This document shows, piece by piece, positions 50,401 to 59,217 of a stretch of 59,687 bases of DNA. The notes under the pieces are model-generated. The model saw only the letters and a list, made by a program, of their open reading frames with translations. It did not search any database and was not told the DNA's origin. A program made the translations under genes and the position numbers. The stretch comes from a virus, in the IMG/VR virus record IMGVR_UViG_3300033153_007620, positions 1 through 59,687 of that record. One strand, 5' to 3'. How positions within the stretch are numbered: the stretch's first letter is position 1; every line of letters begins with the position of its first letter.

Positions 50401-51018
50401 GATGCAGGAGAAACATTCAGGTCTGTATTAGCAGAGATGGCTATGAGTATACTTGAAATACTTCCTATGTTATTTATACAAGCAGGACTTCAATTAATTG
50501 GTCAGGGACAAACAGCCGTAGGACTTGGATTGATAGCAGCAGGATTAAGTTCCTCCTTTATATTGGGAATCACCAAAGGTGTTCTTCAATCTGAAGAAGA
50601 AAATGCAACAGCTAATGCTAATGGAAATGCTTTTAGTGGGGGAAATATTGTTGAATTTGCCAAAGGTGGAAGCTTCACGAACTCCATTGTTGACACACCT
50701 ACAATGTTTCAGTTCGGAGGTGCGTTGGGAAAACTAGGAGTTATGGGCGAAAAGTCGGCGGAAGCCATACTTCCTTTGTCCAGAACATCTTCGGGGGAAT
50801 TAGGTGTAAAAACAACTGGCAGTGGAGGCTCTAATGTAGTTGTAAATATCATTAACAATTCAAATGCACAAGTTGAAACCTCAGAAAAAGAAACTCCCGA
50901 TGGTAAAGAAATAGAAGTTGTAATTAGTACTGTAGTAAAACAAGGACTAGCAAATGGCAATTATGACGATCAGATGAGTTCAAGGTACGGAACAAATGTC
51001 AAAGGTATTGCTAGTTAA
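47476..51018 (+). CDS. Tape measure protein
   Basis: 1180 aa. ATG at 47476 is used (AAGG nine bases upstream) rather than the GTG at 47470. The N-terminal 400 residues are TP901-type tape measure core (FGNDFYSGLAGIETLIPDTAG ... ELAASIQKVTSLSSELGVSQEELFS ... LMRPTATLAKLYKELG). Hydrophobic segments lie at about 405-465 and 960-1040. The C-terminus (FAKGGSFTNSIVDTPTMFQFGGALG, MGEKSAEAILPLSRTSSGELGV) is the lambda gpH-like end processed or bound by the tail tip. Sets tail length; the hydrophobic parts act during DNA injection. Confidence 0.9.
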   Translation: MADLAKLTVEVTDKGVLITAKSLRKLTTEATGAGTATDKLNAKNKNLNKTLKDSKRSLLDQSSAFKIVGRDMSRYFTIPLLAAAGASLKFGNDFYSGLAGIETLIPDTAGRIDDLGEAIKDTAVESGKSFSDLTDGMYQVISAFQDSEDTIARYNTVVKAAVAGNASTRSSLELLSAVTKGYDDTTASAVDRVADLAFETIRLGQTTFPELAASIQKVTSLSSELGVSQEELFSVFATLTGVTGDAAEVSTQYRAILASLMRPTATLAKLYKELGVESGKGAVEQFGFGQTISLIVETAKKSDIPLQSFIRRINGIVGAQALAGAQADTFIAKLEEIEDAAGAADKALHAVTDGVNRFGHDIKKARGNLANVGVEIYDVIIPALTSLVTRIADVGQKFLDADSMTQQWLIRMLGVVAATGPVLIAVGSFLRLVQLLSVVGISVQVALAGLIAIFAALAIAVALYSKHVVEAREEQEALNEGLQQLAQDANSRATSLSTLSKEYKGMTDQQEVNRHLNEELIRLYPELDGLIDTHITKVGELESILAMAEAREALKAAPNIYATQIADAKEFADTIKYAEDKLAEFRAQKKELVGGLDEGEELTGLALSKFQDAEAALVKFGALRKEAEEGIVAIAETADLTAHATGIDAYFTKYGVGFRLLADMAGDTSDEINKELAEAPILSDASKNKGLKTWEEWFEAITDVAIERFSDLETIADDAGNTLIQAIAGTGKGKLAGEAFMSDLQGAIEDKKMLADITGITFDMEGELGSMSGVIESAILRLMAIKKEAIASGKAFEWMDNSITILTDGLIDTEEKFKDIQKINFLKTIRDEIDALDDYNIALGQPTNSFDMLGDKVKIYQDAVRDSIELTGEDSETTKGLVEDLARLGNAYAQTAVEQKKLADTKSPFEQAKEDIVDVSELIREDLFDAFRELGDITDGLALVLADITIAIANMAGQQALAGIESFGNALAMGADAGETFRSVLAEMAMSILEILPMLFIQAGLQLIGQGQTAVGLGLIAAGLSSSFILGITKGVLQSEEENATANANGNAFSGGNIVEFAKGGSFTNSIVDTPTMFQFGGALGKLGVMGEKSAEAILPLSRTSSGELGVKTTGSGGSNVVVNIINNSNAQVETSEKETPDGKEIEVVISTVVKQGLANGNYDDQMSSRYGTNVKGIAS

Positions 51019-51026
51019 AGAAATAG

Positions 51027-51054
51027 ATAGAGCATAAGTTACATTATGCTCTAT
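51027..51054 (+). terminator. Hairpin after the tape measure gene
   Basis: ATAGAGCATAA (51027-51037) / TTATGCTCTAT (51044-51054), a perfect 11-bp stem with 6-nt loop; the tail ATTTAAAA is a poor U tract, so it may be a weak terminator or an RNA-stabilising hairpin. Confidence 0.55.
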
Positions 51055-51082
51055 ATTTAAAACAAATAAAAAGGAAAGAGCT

Positions 51083-51808
51083 TTGGGATTTACTAAAGAA
51101 GATAAGATAGAAAGGGATGAGTTATTTAGCAGAGGTTTAAAAAAATGCAGTAAATGTAATAGGATAAAACAAACATCTGAGTTTCATAAAAGTAATAAAG
51201 AGTTTAATAATCTACGTTCCGTATGTAAAGAATGTAGAAGCACACACATTCATATTCCAATAATTGATTTGCCTAATGAGATATGGAAAGATATTAGAGG
51301 GTACAAAGGATTATATCAAATTAGTAATATGGGTAGAATCAAAAATCTTAATTATCAGAGAAGTGGAAAAGAACAATTAATGAAATTAAGAATGGATAAA
51401 AAGAATTATTTATATATTAATTTGTATAGAGAGAATAATGATATAGTTCGGTCTTTTCAAGTCCATAGATTAGTACTTATAACATTTGTTGGGAATTGTC
51501 CAGAGAATTTTGAGTGTGATCATCTTGATAGAAATCCATCCAATAATAAATTAGAAAATCTTAAATGGAAAACAAAAATAGATAACCTTAAAAATATGGG
51601 AGCACATAAAGATAGTACTAGTAAATTTAAAGGTGTGTGTTGGGATACATCCAGAAAGAAATGGTTAACTACTATAAGTATTGCTAAGAAACAATACCAT
51701 TTAGGTAGATTTAATAATGAAATAAGAGCGGCAAAAGCATACGATGCAATCGCTAAAGAAAATGGATTTACAACCAATAAAATGTTAGGATTACTAAAAG
51801 GAGTTTAA
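51083..51808 (+). CDS. Zinc knuckle-NUMOD4-HNH-AP2-like homing endonuclease (TTG start)
   Basis: 241 aa, TTG start behind AAGGAAAGAGC. N-terminal knuckle 'CSKCNRIKQTSEFHKSN ... CKEC', then NUMOD4 'EIWKDIRGYKGLYQISNMGRIKNL'. The HNH_3 region is 'VHRLVLITFVGN', 'ECDHLDRNPSNNKLENLKW'. The AP2-like C-terminus is 'FKGVCWDTSRKKWLTTISI', 'GRFNNEIRAAKAYDAIAKEN'. It combines the knuckle of the 1806-type genes with the domains of the gene at 45977. Lies between tape measure and distal tail gene. Confidence 0.9.
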   Translation: MGFTKEDKIERDELFSRGLKKCSKCNRIKQTSEFHKSNKEFNNLRSVCKECRSTHIHIPIIDLPNEIWKDIRGYKGLYQISNMGRIKNLNYQRSGKEQLMKLRMDKKNYLYINLYRENNDIVRSFQVHRLVLITFVGNCPENFECDHLDRNPSNNKLENLKWKTKIDNLKNMGAHKDSTSKFKGVCWDTSRKKWLTTISIAKKQYHLGRFNNEIRAAKAYDAIAKENGFTTNKMLGLLKGV

Positions 51809-51809
51809 A

Positions 51810-52193
51810 ATGGCAACATCTATAGATTGGACCTCGACACTTCCGCAGGCTTATGAGAAAGGAAGCTTCTCTTCCAATTTACAAGGAAACATTCTGCGTA
51901 CGGATATGGATGCAGGGCTGTCAAAAGTCAGAAGATTATATACCGCCGTCGCAGATGATTATACTGGAAATATGGTTTTTACAGGAACACAGAAAATTAC
52001 TTTTGAAGCTTTTTTTAAATCTTCTTTAGGCTACGGAATTAACACTTTCAACTTCCCCTGCCCCTTCGATTCGGGAGCAACTACAGTTGAAGTACGTTTC
52101 AAGATCGATACAAAATCTTCCCCATATACAGTCTCCCCTCATGGAGAGACACAGGATTGGGTAATAAATCTTAATTTAGAGGTAGTGCCATAA
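51810..52193 (+). CDS. Minor tail protein (lambda gpM-like position)
   Basis: 127 aa, SD AAAGGAG inside the HNH gene end, one base after its stop. 'IDWTSTLPQAYEKGSFSSNLQGNILRTDMDAGLSKVRRLYTA' and 'FNFPCPFDSGATTVEVRFKI' match a family of short distal-tail proteins encoded after the tape measure gene. Overlaps the next start by one base. Likely part of the tail tip. Confidence 0.7.
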   Translation: MATSIDWTSTLPQAYEKGSFSSNLQGNILRTDMDAGLSKVRRLYTAVADDYTGNMVFTGTQKITFEAFFKSSLGYGINTFNFPCPFDSGATTVEVRFKIDTKSSPYTVSPHGETQDWVINLNLEVVP

Positions 52194-52669
52194 TGAGTAG
52201 AGATGTAAGCAGCGCTGCAAGAACGGCAATCAATGCTCCACAGACATCAGAAGTATTTTTAGTAATACTGGAAATAACACATGATGGTCTCCCTGCTCCA
52301 ATTAGAGTAGTCAATAATAATGAGGCAATAGTACATGATGGTGATACTTATTTAGCCACAGCATTTAGGTTTACAATTCCTTCTCAGGAAGATGGTAAAA
52401 TAACAAATAGCAGACTTATTATAGATAATGTGGATCGTGTAATTGTTGAGGCTATAAGATCTATACATACTCCTCCTAATGTATCAGCCAGTGTAATTTT
52501 AGCAAGTAATTCTGATATAATTGAAGCAGGACCATGGGAGTTTAAACTAAGAAATACTACATATAATAGGTCTACAGTTTCAGGTGAATTGGTATTTGAA
52601 AGTTATATGCGAGACAATTGTGGTACTATTAAATATAAAAATACAAGCTTTCCGGGATTATTTGGATGA
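52193..52669 (+). CDS. DUF1833 minor tail protein (lambda gpL-like)
   Basis: 158 aa. 'TSEVFLVILEITHDGLPAPIRVVNN', 'DTYLATAFRFTIPSQEDGKITNSRLIIDNVDR' and 'FKLRNTTYNRSTVSGELVFESYM' fit DUF1833. In lambda-type tails the gpL equivalent carries an iron-sulfur domain at the C-terminus; here only one Cys remains (RDNCGTIKY), so that domain is absent. Overlaps gpK-like gene by 4 nt. Confidence 0.75.
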   Translation: MSRDVSSAARTAINAPQTSEVFLVILEITHDGLPAPIRVVNNNEAIVHDGDTYLATAFRFTIPSQEDGKITNSRLIIDNVDRVIVEAIRSIHTPPNVSASVILASNSDIIEAGPWEFKLRNTTYNRSTVSGELVFESYMRDNCGTIKYKNTSFPGLFG

Positions 52670-53064
52670 GCATTGATATTAGTAAATATATTGGAATACC
52701 TTATAAAAGCAAAGGATATACTCTTGAAGGGGCAGATTGCTATGGCTTAGTCTGGTTATTTTTAAAAACAGAAATGGAAATAATATTACCAAAATTTGAA
52801 GCATATGATCCATATGAAGATAAGCAGGAAGTAGCTAGACAGATGAACTTAAATATTCCCTTACTACTAGGCGAAGAAACCAATCTTCCTGAATTTGGAG
52901 ATATAGTTTTATTTAAATTTGGGGGTATTTCAAGTCATCTTGGTATTTACATGGGGAGCAATAAAGTACTTCATATTTTAAGAGGAACAAATTCTACGTG
53001 TGAATCATACATTCGTGGGAGATTAAAAGGAAGATTAGATGGAATCTACAGACTCAAAAAATAA
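52666..53064 (+). CDS. NlpC/P60 tail-tip peptidase (lambda gpK-like)
   Basis: 132 aa. ATGA overlap with the preceding gene. 'YKSKGYTLEGADCYGLVWLF' carries the catalytic Cys and 'FGGISSHLGIYMGSNKVLHI' the catalytic His of the NlpC/P60 fold. It lacks the N-terminal JAB/MPN domain of lambda gpK, like many short homologues. Expected to cut cell-wall peptide during entry or to act in tail maturation. Confidence 0.82.
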   Translation: MSIDISKYIGIPYKSKGYTLEGADCYGLVWLFLKTEMEIILPKFEAYDPYEDKQEVARQMNLNIPLLLGEETNLPEFGDIVLFKFGGISSHLGIYMGSNKVLHILRGTNSTCESYIRGRLKGRLDGIYRLKK

Positions 53065-56000
53065 CATAAAATTAAGTATAGTACCAAATCCTTTTAAAGT
53101 AAAAAGGACTGATTTAGATGTAGAAAGGAAATCATTTAGAAATTTATTTGAAGAGCATGCCAACACTTTTTTACCTATTGAACATGCTCTTATTATAGAT
53201 AAAGATATTAAAATAGAATTTAAAGATTATGATAATTTACCAGAATCAGAACATGTAATTATTAGAATGCTTCCTGCCGGAGGTTTATCCCCAACTGAAG
53301 AAATTGGAGCTGGGATGAAAGTAGGTGGGATTGCTTTACATGTATTAGGACTTCTCTTTTTTATTCTTACTGCCGGTACTGGAATAGCTATTAGTATGGC
53401 ACTGATGGGGACAGGTGTAGCAATGTTTCTTTCTGGTGTAGCAATATTTAATTCAGGCGTTCCAGATCTGGCAGATAGGGAACAAACAAAACAACTGCCT
53501 TCCATTCATGGTGCTTCAAATCAAACTAGAATTGATAGCATGGTTCCTATATTATTAGGTAAACATTTATTGACTCCAGATAATGCAGCAATCCCATATA
53601 CTGTTATCAGTAATAATGATATGATTTTACGGCAATTATTTTGTGCAGGTTATAATGATGTTGTAATTGATGAAAGTACAATTAAGTTAGGAAATACTCT
53701 TATCGATACACTGGATGATCCACACGGAGATGCTGTATATGATATCCAAAGAGACAGCACTTCCCCTCTATATTATCCTGAAAGAATTGTAGAAACTCAA
53801 ATAGGTGCAGAAATAAAATGGGAAGAAGGAGGAGCATCACCAGAGGACATAATACGTACAACCAGTACCAATACTAATAAAATCAAAATCGCAATAAGTT
53901 GTCCCAGAGGGGTAGTTAAATACGATGATTCTGGAAATGCTAAAGAACACACTGTTGCTTTTATAGCATTTTGGAAAGGACATGATGAACCTGATGCTGC
54001 ATACCAGCGTTTTGATTTAGGTGTTATTACGGGTACTAGTTCTGAAACAATTAGAAAATCATATATTAAAACTGTAGACAATATAACTCCAGCAGGAACG
54101 GAGTGGAATGCAGATAGACAATATGATATAAAATTACGGAGAGTATTCTATAATAGTACTTCTACTAAAATAGTTGATAAAATGTATTGGGATAACCTTC
54201 AATCATACACAGGTATTTTTGATGATGTCAATCCCCCTAATACACGCCCTATACTTGAAGGCATACAGGCAGAATTAACAACAATATCTATAAATGTCAG
54301 AGCAAGTAAAAACTTAACTGGGATTGTTAATAATTTAAACTTTGTAGCACAATTGCATACAAAAAAATATAGCGGATCAGGAACAGGACCAACACAATGG
54401 ACAACTGTAGGAGCAACTTCAAATCCAGCATCAATGTTTTTATATGTGTTACAAAATTCACATATAAATCCTCATGCAGATAAGGTTACAGACGCTAAGA
54501 TTACAGACGCTAAGATTGATTGGGAAGCATTAGAGACATGGTATACATTTTGTGACGATGTAGAACACCAATTTGAATGTAATGCTGTATTGAATGCCAA
54601 CATAACAATGGAATCTATGTTGAACAGTATAGTATCTACGGGCAGAGCTACGTGGTTAACTATTGATGATTTATATACAATTGTCATTGACACATATAAA
54701 GATAATCCTGTACAGATGTTTACACCACGTAATAGTTGGGGATTCTCAGGATCAAAATTATTTGCAGATAACCCTACTATGTTGAGAATGCAATTTATTG
54801 ATGCAGATACAGGATATACCCCAGCAGAAAGACCTGTATACTATGATGATATCACACCTGATGATTCTATCAGTCAGTCTGCCACATTATTTGGTGTGAC
54901 AGACGCTACACATGCCGGAAAAATTGGTAAATACATGCTGGCTGTGAATAGATTACGTCCAGAAGTATATACCTTTAATGTTGATATAGAAAATATTGTA
55001 TGTACAAAGGGAGATAGGGTTCTATTTTCCCACGATGCTGCTTTGTTGGGTTTGTATTATGGGCGTGTACGGGAAATTACCACAGATGCAGGGGATACTA
55101 CTGGGTTTATTTCAGATGAATATCTTAATTATGAAAGTGGGAAAACTTATTCTGTCAGAATAAGAAAAGAAGATGGAACTATAATAGATGAGCCTATTGT
55201 AAATCAAGTAGCATTTACAGAAGATGTTGAGTTCATGAACCCTATAACAGGAGAAGATGTAATTCAATCTTCTGATTTATTTGTATATGGGGAAACAGGG
55301 GAAGAAACACTTGACGTAATAATTGCAGCTATATCCCCTAAAGATGACTTATCTGCTACTCTAACTTGTATAGAATATAATGAGGATATATACACCGCAG
55401 GTGCTATCATTCCAGATTATGATCCTTTAATCAGTATTGGGGCAGAAGGTGCACAGGAAGTTAATTTTGACACACTGTATGATCCTGAACAGGATATTAT
55501 AGATCTAGGTGCTCAACGTGCTATCGATTCCGGTAATATAGAAAGAGCTGGCTTGGCTTTATTAGCAAGTAGACCAGATGCTTTTAGTACAAATAATAAT
55601 GCATCAGAACTTTGTATAGTAGATGACGGACGTATAGTATATGTGGGTAGAGATGATTCTTTATTGTATAAGACAAGAAAAACAGATACATTTGCAGGAG
55701 AAGTGATATCTACAGTAGTAGCAAGTAACCCATATCCTGCCGGAGCAGATGTCTTAAATAATTCCAGAGTTCTTTATGTTAATTTAAATGATAATAGGAT
55801 ATATTTAAAAGATATTACTGACACTGCCACAGGAGCAGCTGTTACAGCAACAGCAGGATATAAGCCTACATATATAGGAGATGATGAATTTCTTTATTTG
55901 AATGAATCAGGATATCTTTACAGGGGGTTAATAACAGATTCCTTAGATGGAACAGCAGTTACTACATTCCCTATTAATGACTATGATGTCATAAGTGGGA

Positions 56001-58780
56001 TTGAAATTGTTTATGCTAACATAGCTGATGGGAGTAAATTATATGTAAAGGACAGCACAGATGATAGTGTAGGAACAAAGATTGGAGACACCCCAGCACA
56101 TAGTATTACTTATTCTGCTCTTGATGATGTTGTTTATTACATTAATTATCTGGATGATTTTAATGTATATATAAAAAATGTTACAGATATTGCAGATGAT
56201 GGTGATCCAGTATACCCAACAGCATCTTCAGCATTCTCGGATAACAGTGGTAATGTAGTTTATATTTCATTATTAGATGATAGTAATATCTACAGTGGAT
56301 TGGGAAGATTAGCTCTCGAAAATGGGTATTTGGAAGCTTCTCCATCAGAATTACTTATTAGTGGAGATCTTACTCTTAATAGCAAAAAAATCACTAACGT
56401 AACATCTGAGGCAATTGATCAACTTGCAAAAGGAGATAAGGTTTATCATAGTAAAATACCCTTAGATGCTTCTATAATATTCAGAGGAACCAATTATCTG
56501 GTAATGGACGCACCTGCGACAGACAGTGAAATAGGTGCTGCTATACAAGTAGTTGGAACGAGAGTTATATTGGATGCTGATAGAGTTATAATTGATGGTA
56601 CAATAGTCGCTAATTTATTAGAAGCAGGTGCTATTAATTCTAAAGAAAGAACAACATTAGATACATTTAAAACAGAAATAGATTTAGATGATGGGACATA
56701 TATATTTAGAAGAGACAATGGGACATATGTTTTAGATTTCGATGCTGATAGGACAGGATCAGAATTAAAGATTAATGGTACTATTTTCTTAGAAGATGGA
56801 AGTCTTGGTATAGATGGGACAGGTGTTCCTACAGCTACAGGCTTGGATAATTATTATGATAGTGTTAATCCTGCTAGTATACCCACAACACCAACACTTG
56901 ACGCAGAAGGATTCTTTAAAAGCATTAAGCTTACATGGAATGTACAAAGTGATTTACAATGGCTGAAGCATTTTGAATTGCAGGTGTCCGATGATGAAGT
57001 TGATTGGTATTCTCTGCAACTTGATGGTTCTGATTGGAAAGACACACTGGATGCTCATACAATTGTATTGGAGCATCATTTCAAGCATGATGATATACCA
57101 TTAGAAGCAGGTGCTATTGGGACAACATTATTTTATAGAGTTAGAAGGAGAGCGCAAAATGATAACATTAGTTCTTATTCTACCACAGCAAGTTCTGCTA
57201 CAACAGGAATGGGGACAGCAGATATAGTAGCAGATGCTATTACTAATGCAAAAGTAGCTATTAATGCTATAGACACACTTGAGATAGCTGATAATGCTAT
57301 AACAGCAGACAAGATTATAAGCAATGCGGTACTCACACAAAAACTATCTGTTGTTGCACGTGATTATGTTAATAATATCACTACATCAGGAGTGTTAGAT
57401 AGTTGGGGAAATATAGATGAGGAAGGTGCAGGTACTCCTGTTAATCTTTCTTTATATGCAGATGGAACACAAGGAGATGTACTTAGATTAACAAATAATG
57501 GGAATGCTGGTTTACGAAGCCAATCATTTAAGATTAACCATAATAAGATTTATAAAACTACAATAATGGTGAAAAAATCTAGTACAGATGGTTTAATTTA
57601 TTTTGGGTTATCGTCATTCACCACAGAAACAGGGGGACTTGACAGTACTGGTGATGCTCAAGGAACGGAGACTATAAAGAGATATGATGCCACAACTAGA
57701 GCATTTATTACATCATCTGTAAATGGGTATTTTACATCAGGTTTTGATTCTACTACTTGGATAGAAGTAACTTCGTACATTGTAGGAGCAAACAGAGATG
57801 TTAATGATTGTCCTCAAGCATCTGCTACTACAGATTATATACTGCAATTAGTGAATACTACTACAGATATAGCATTACGAATTTTGAATTGGGGGAATAC
57901 ATCCAGTCAAACACTTGATATTGCTTCACCTGCGGTGACAGAATCAGGAGCAGGACAGATTGTGGCAGAGAATATTGTAGCAGAAACAATTACAGCAAAT
58001 AAGATAGCAACAGGAACTATAACTGGAAATGAAATAGAAGCTGGTGCTATTACAGCCACAGAGATAGATGTTGCAGATTTATTTGCAGAATCTATTACAT
58101 TAAATAGTGGTGGGTATATTCAAGGTGATTATGTTGCTGGTACATCAGGATTTAGAATAAGCAGCGATGGAACTGCGGAACTTAACGAAGGTACATTCAG
58201 AGGAAAGCTTCTAGTAGAAACTACAAGTGAAACATATAATAATGTAGTAATTGAGGATGGTGCAATAAGTTTTACTGAAGGTACAACATTTGGAGGAACT
58301 GCAACAAATAAAATTTATTCTTCTGGTACATTATTTGGGGGAAGTATTATTTTAGAACTTCCTTTTCGTAGGTTATTTTTTATAGATTCCGCATTAGTAG
58401 CGCAGTTTACTCCCGAGGATGATGAAGTTTGGGATATGGGAACAACCTCAAAAAGATGGAAGGATATTTATTGTAGAGACTTGTATGCAAGTACTAATGT
58501 GACAGTTGGAAATAATCTTTATATGACATCTCGCATATACCCAACAACTTCACCTGCTGATGTGGTATATTCTAGAGATTCTGGAGTGTACCAAACAGTT
58601 CCAAGAGGAGTGTATGTATGCTCAAGACTAACCACTAATGGTGATCATATAAATTGGGAACAAGCAGGATCTGGAGTTTGGAATTCAGTAGAAAGTGGTT
58701 GTCTTTTGTCTAATGGATCAAATTTAAGATTTAAACAAACTAGTGGTGGGACAAGAATAATAAATTTAATTAGATATTAG
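53039..58780 (+). CDS. Tail-tip host-specificity protein J-like, with propeller-like repeats
   Basis: 1913 aa; overlaps the peptidase gene by 26 nt, SD GGAAG inside it. Residues about 80-140 are the hydrophobic helix pair typical of J proteins (GIALHVLGLLFFILTAGTG). Residues 150-840 form the hub domains ('GASNQTRIDSMVPILLGKHL', 'WYTFCDDVEHQFECNAVLN'). Residues 855-1090 hold six repeats of about 40 residues with pattern 'hxYhnxxDxxhYhKDhTDxxxG', probably a beta-propeller. A fibronectin III-like domain lies near 1285-1390. The C-terminal part has the 'ITANKIATGTITGNEI' type J segment and a terminal receptor-binding-like domain. Binds the host receptor. Confidence 0.85.
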   Translation: MESTDSKNNIKLSIVPNPFKVKRTDLDVERKSFRNLFEEHANTFLPIEHALIIDKDIKIEFKDYDNLPESEHVIIRMLPAGGLSPTEEIGAGMKVGGIALHVLGLLFFILTAGTGIAISMALMGTGVAMFLSGVAIFNSGVPDLADREQTKQLPSIHGASNQTRIDSMVPILLGKHLLTPDNAAIPYTVISNNDMILRQLFCAGYNDVVIDESTIKLGNTLIDTLDDPHGDAVYDIQRDSTSPLYYPERIVETQIGAEIKWEEGGASPEDIIRTTSTNTNKIKIAISCPRGVVKYDDSGNAKEHTVAFIAFWKGHDEPDAAYQRFDLGVITGTSSETIRKSYIKTVDNITPAGTEWNADRQYDIKLRRVFYNSTSTKIVDKMYWDNLQSYTGIFDDVNPPNTRPILEGIQAELTTISINVRASKNLTGIVNNLNFVAQLHTKKYSGSGTGPTQWTTVGATSNPASMFLYVLQNSHINPHADKVTDAKITDAKIDWEALETWYTFCDDVEHQFECNAVLNANITMESMLNSIVSTGRATWLTIDDLYTIVIDTYKDNPVQMFTPRNSWGFSGSKLFADNPTMLRMQFIDADTGYTPAERPVYYDDITPDDSISQSATLFGVTDATHAGKIGKYMLAVNRLRPEVYTFNVDIENIVCTKGDRVLFSHDAALLGLYYGRVREITTDAGDTTGFISDEYLNYESGKTYSVRIRKEDGTIIDEPIVNQVAFTEDVEFMNPITGEDVIQSSDLFVYGETGEETLDVIIAAISPKDDLSATLTCIEYNEDIYTAGAIIPDYDPLISIGAEGAQEVNFDTLYDPEQDIIDLGAQRAIDSGNIERAGLALLASRPDAFSTNNNASELCIVDDGRIVYVGRDDSLLYKTRKTDTFAGEVISTVVASNPYPAGADVLNNSRVLYVNLNDNRIYLKDITDTATGAAVTATAGYKPTYIGDDEFLYLNESGYLYRGLITDSLDGTAVTTFPINDYDVISGIEIVYANIADGSKLYVKDSTDDSVGTKIGDTPAHSITYSALDDVVYYINYLDDFNVYIKNVTDIADDGDPVYPTASSAFSDNSGNVVYISLLDDSNIYSGLGRLALENGYLEASPSELLISGDLTLNSKKITNVTSEAIDQLAKGDKVYHSKIPLDASIIFRGTNYLVMDAPATDSEIGAAIQVVGTRVILDADRVIIDGTIVANLLEAGAINSKERTTLDTFKTEIDLDDGTYIFRRDNGTYVLDFDADRTGSELKINGTIFLEDGSLGIDGTGVPTATGLDNYYDSVNPASIPTTPTLDAEGFFKSIKLTWNVQSDLQWLKHFELQVSDDEVDWYSLQLDGSDWKDTLDAHTIVLEHHFKHDDIPLEAGAIGTTLFYRVRRRAQNDNISSYSTTASSATTGMGTADIVADAITNAKVAINAIDTLEIADNAITADKIISNAVLTQKLSVVARDYVNNITTSGVLDSWGNIDEEGAGTPVNLSLYADGTQGDVLRLTNNGNAGLRSQSFKINHNKIYKTTIMVKKSSTDGLIYFGLSSFTTETGGLDSTGDAQGTETIKRYDATTRAFITSSVNGYFTSGFDSTTWIEVTSYIVGANRDVNDCPQASATTDYILQLVNTTTDIALRILNWGNTSSQTLDIASPAVTESGAGQIVAENIVAETITANKIATGTITGNEIEAGAITATEIDVADLFAESITLNSGGYIQGDYVAGTSGFRISSDGTAELNEGTFRGKLLVETTSETYNNVVIEDGAISFTEGTTFGGTATNKIYSSGTLFGGSIILELPFRRLFFIDSALVAQFTPEDDEVWDMGTTSKRWKDIYCRDLYASTNVTVGNNLYMTSRIYPTTSPADVVYSRDSGVYQTVPRGVYVCSRLTTNGDHINWEQAGSGVWNSVESGCLLSNGSNLRFKQTSGGTRIINLIRY

Positions 58781-58789
58781 GGAGATAGT

Positions 58790-59161
58790 ATGGGTTTGAG
58801 TAATGAAGAATGTAGTTTAGAAACTACAATGGAATGTTTATCGAATAATGGGGTTAATATTGATTATGCAAACGTATTCAGATGGGATATGGATAAAACT
58901 GGGGGAATTACAGCAGATATATTTAAATATGGTACAAAAGAAAATAGAAATAATAATCCAGATGAGCATTTGCCTGCTATAGGTATTGGTTTTACACTAC
59001 CTCCCGAAGTACGTAAAGAGATTTGGGATAAAATAGGAACTATTCTTTACCCTTATATAGAATACCATATTAATTGTCAAAAATTAATTGCAGATAAAGT
59101 TCCAGATCTAGAATTGGAATTATTAAAATTACATGAAAAATTAGGCACCATTACTGGATAA
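58790..59161 (+). CDS. 123-aa protein after gene J
   Basis: SD GGGAG. Helical, mildly acidic ('GLSNEECSLETTMECLSNNGVN', 'FTLPPEVRKEIWDKIGTILYPYIEYHINCQKLIADK'). No recognised family. Position suggests a tail-fibre assembly or small tail-tip protein. The hairpin downstream closes the unit. Confidence 0.5.
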   Translation: MGLSNEECSLETTMECLSNNGVNIDYANVFRWDMDKTGGITADIFKYGTKENRNNNPDEHLPAIGIGFTLPPEVRKEIWDKIGTILYPYIEYHINCQKLIADKVPDLELELLKLHEKLGTITG

Positions 59162-59170
59162 TAATATACG

Positions 59171-59200
59171 TCCCAGAAGACAATAATTCTTCTTCTGGGA
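59171..59200 (+). terminator. Hairpin between the last two genes
   Basis: TCCCAGAAGA (59171-59180) / TCTTCTGGGA (59191-59200), a perfect 10-bp stem with a 10-nt loop. There is no U tract (TATAAAAGG follows), so it may reduce rather than stop transcription. Confidence 0.5.
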
Positions 59201-59217
59201 TATAAAAGGAGAAATAA

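Noticed and set aside
54486-54515. 15-bp tandem repeat in gene J
   Set aside because: Two copies only, in frame, encoding a duplicated TDAKI; a minor duplication with no sign of function.
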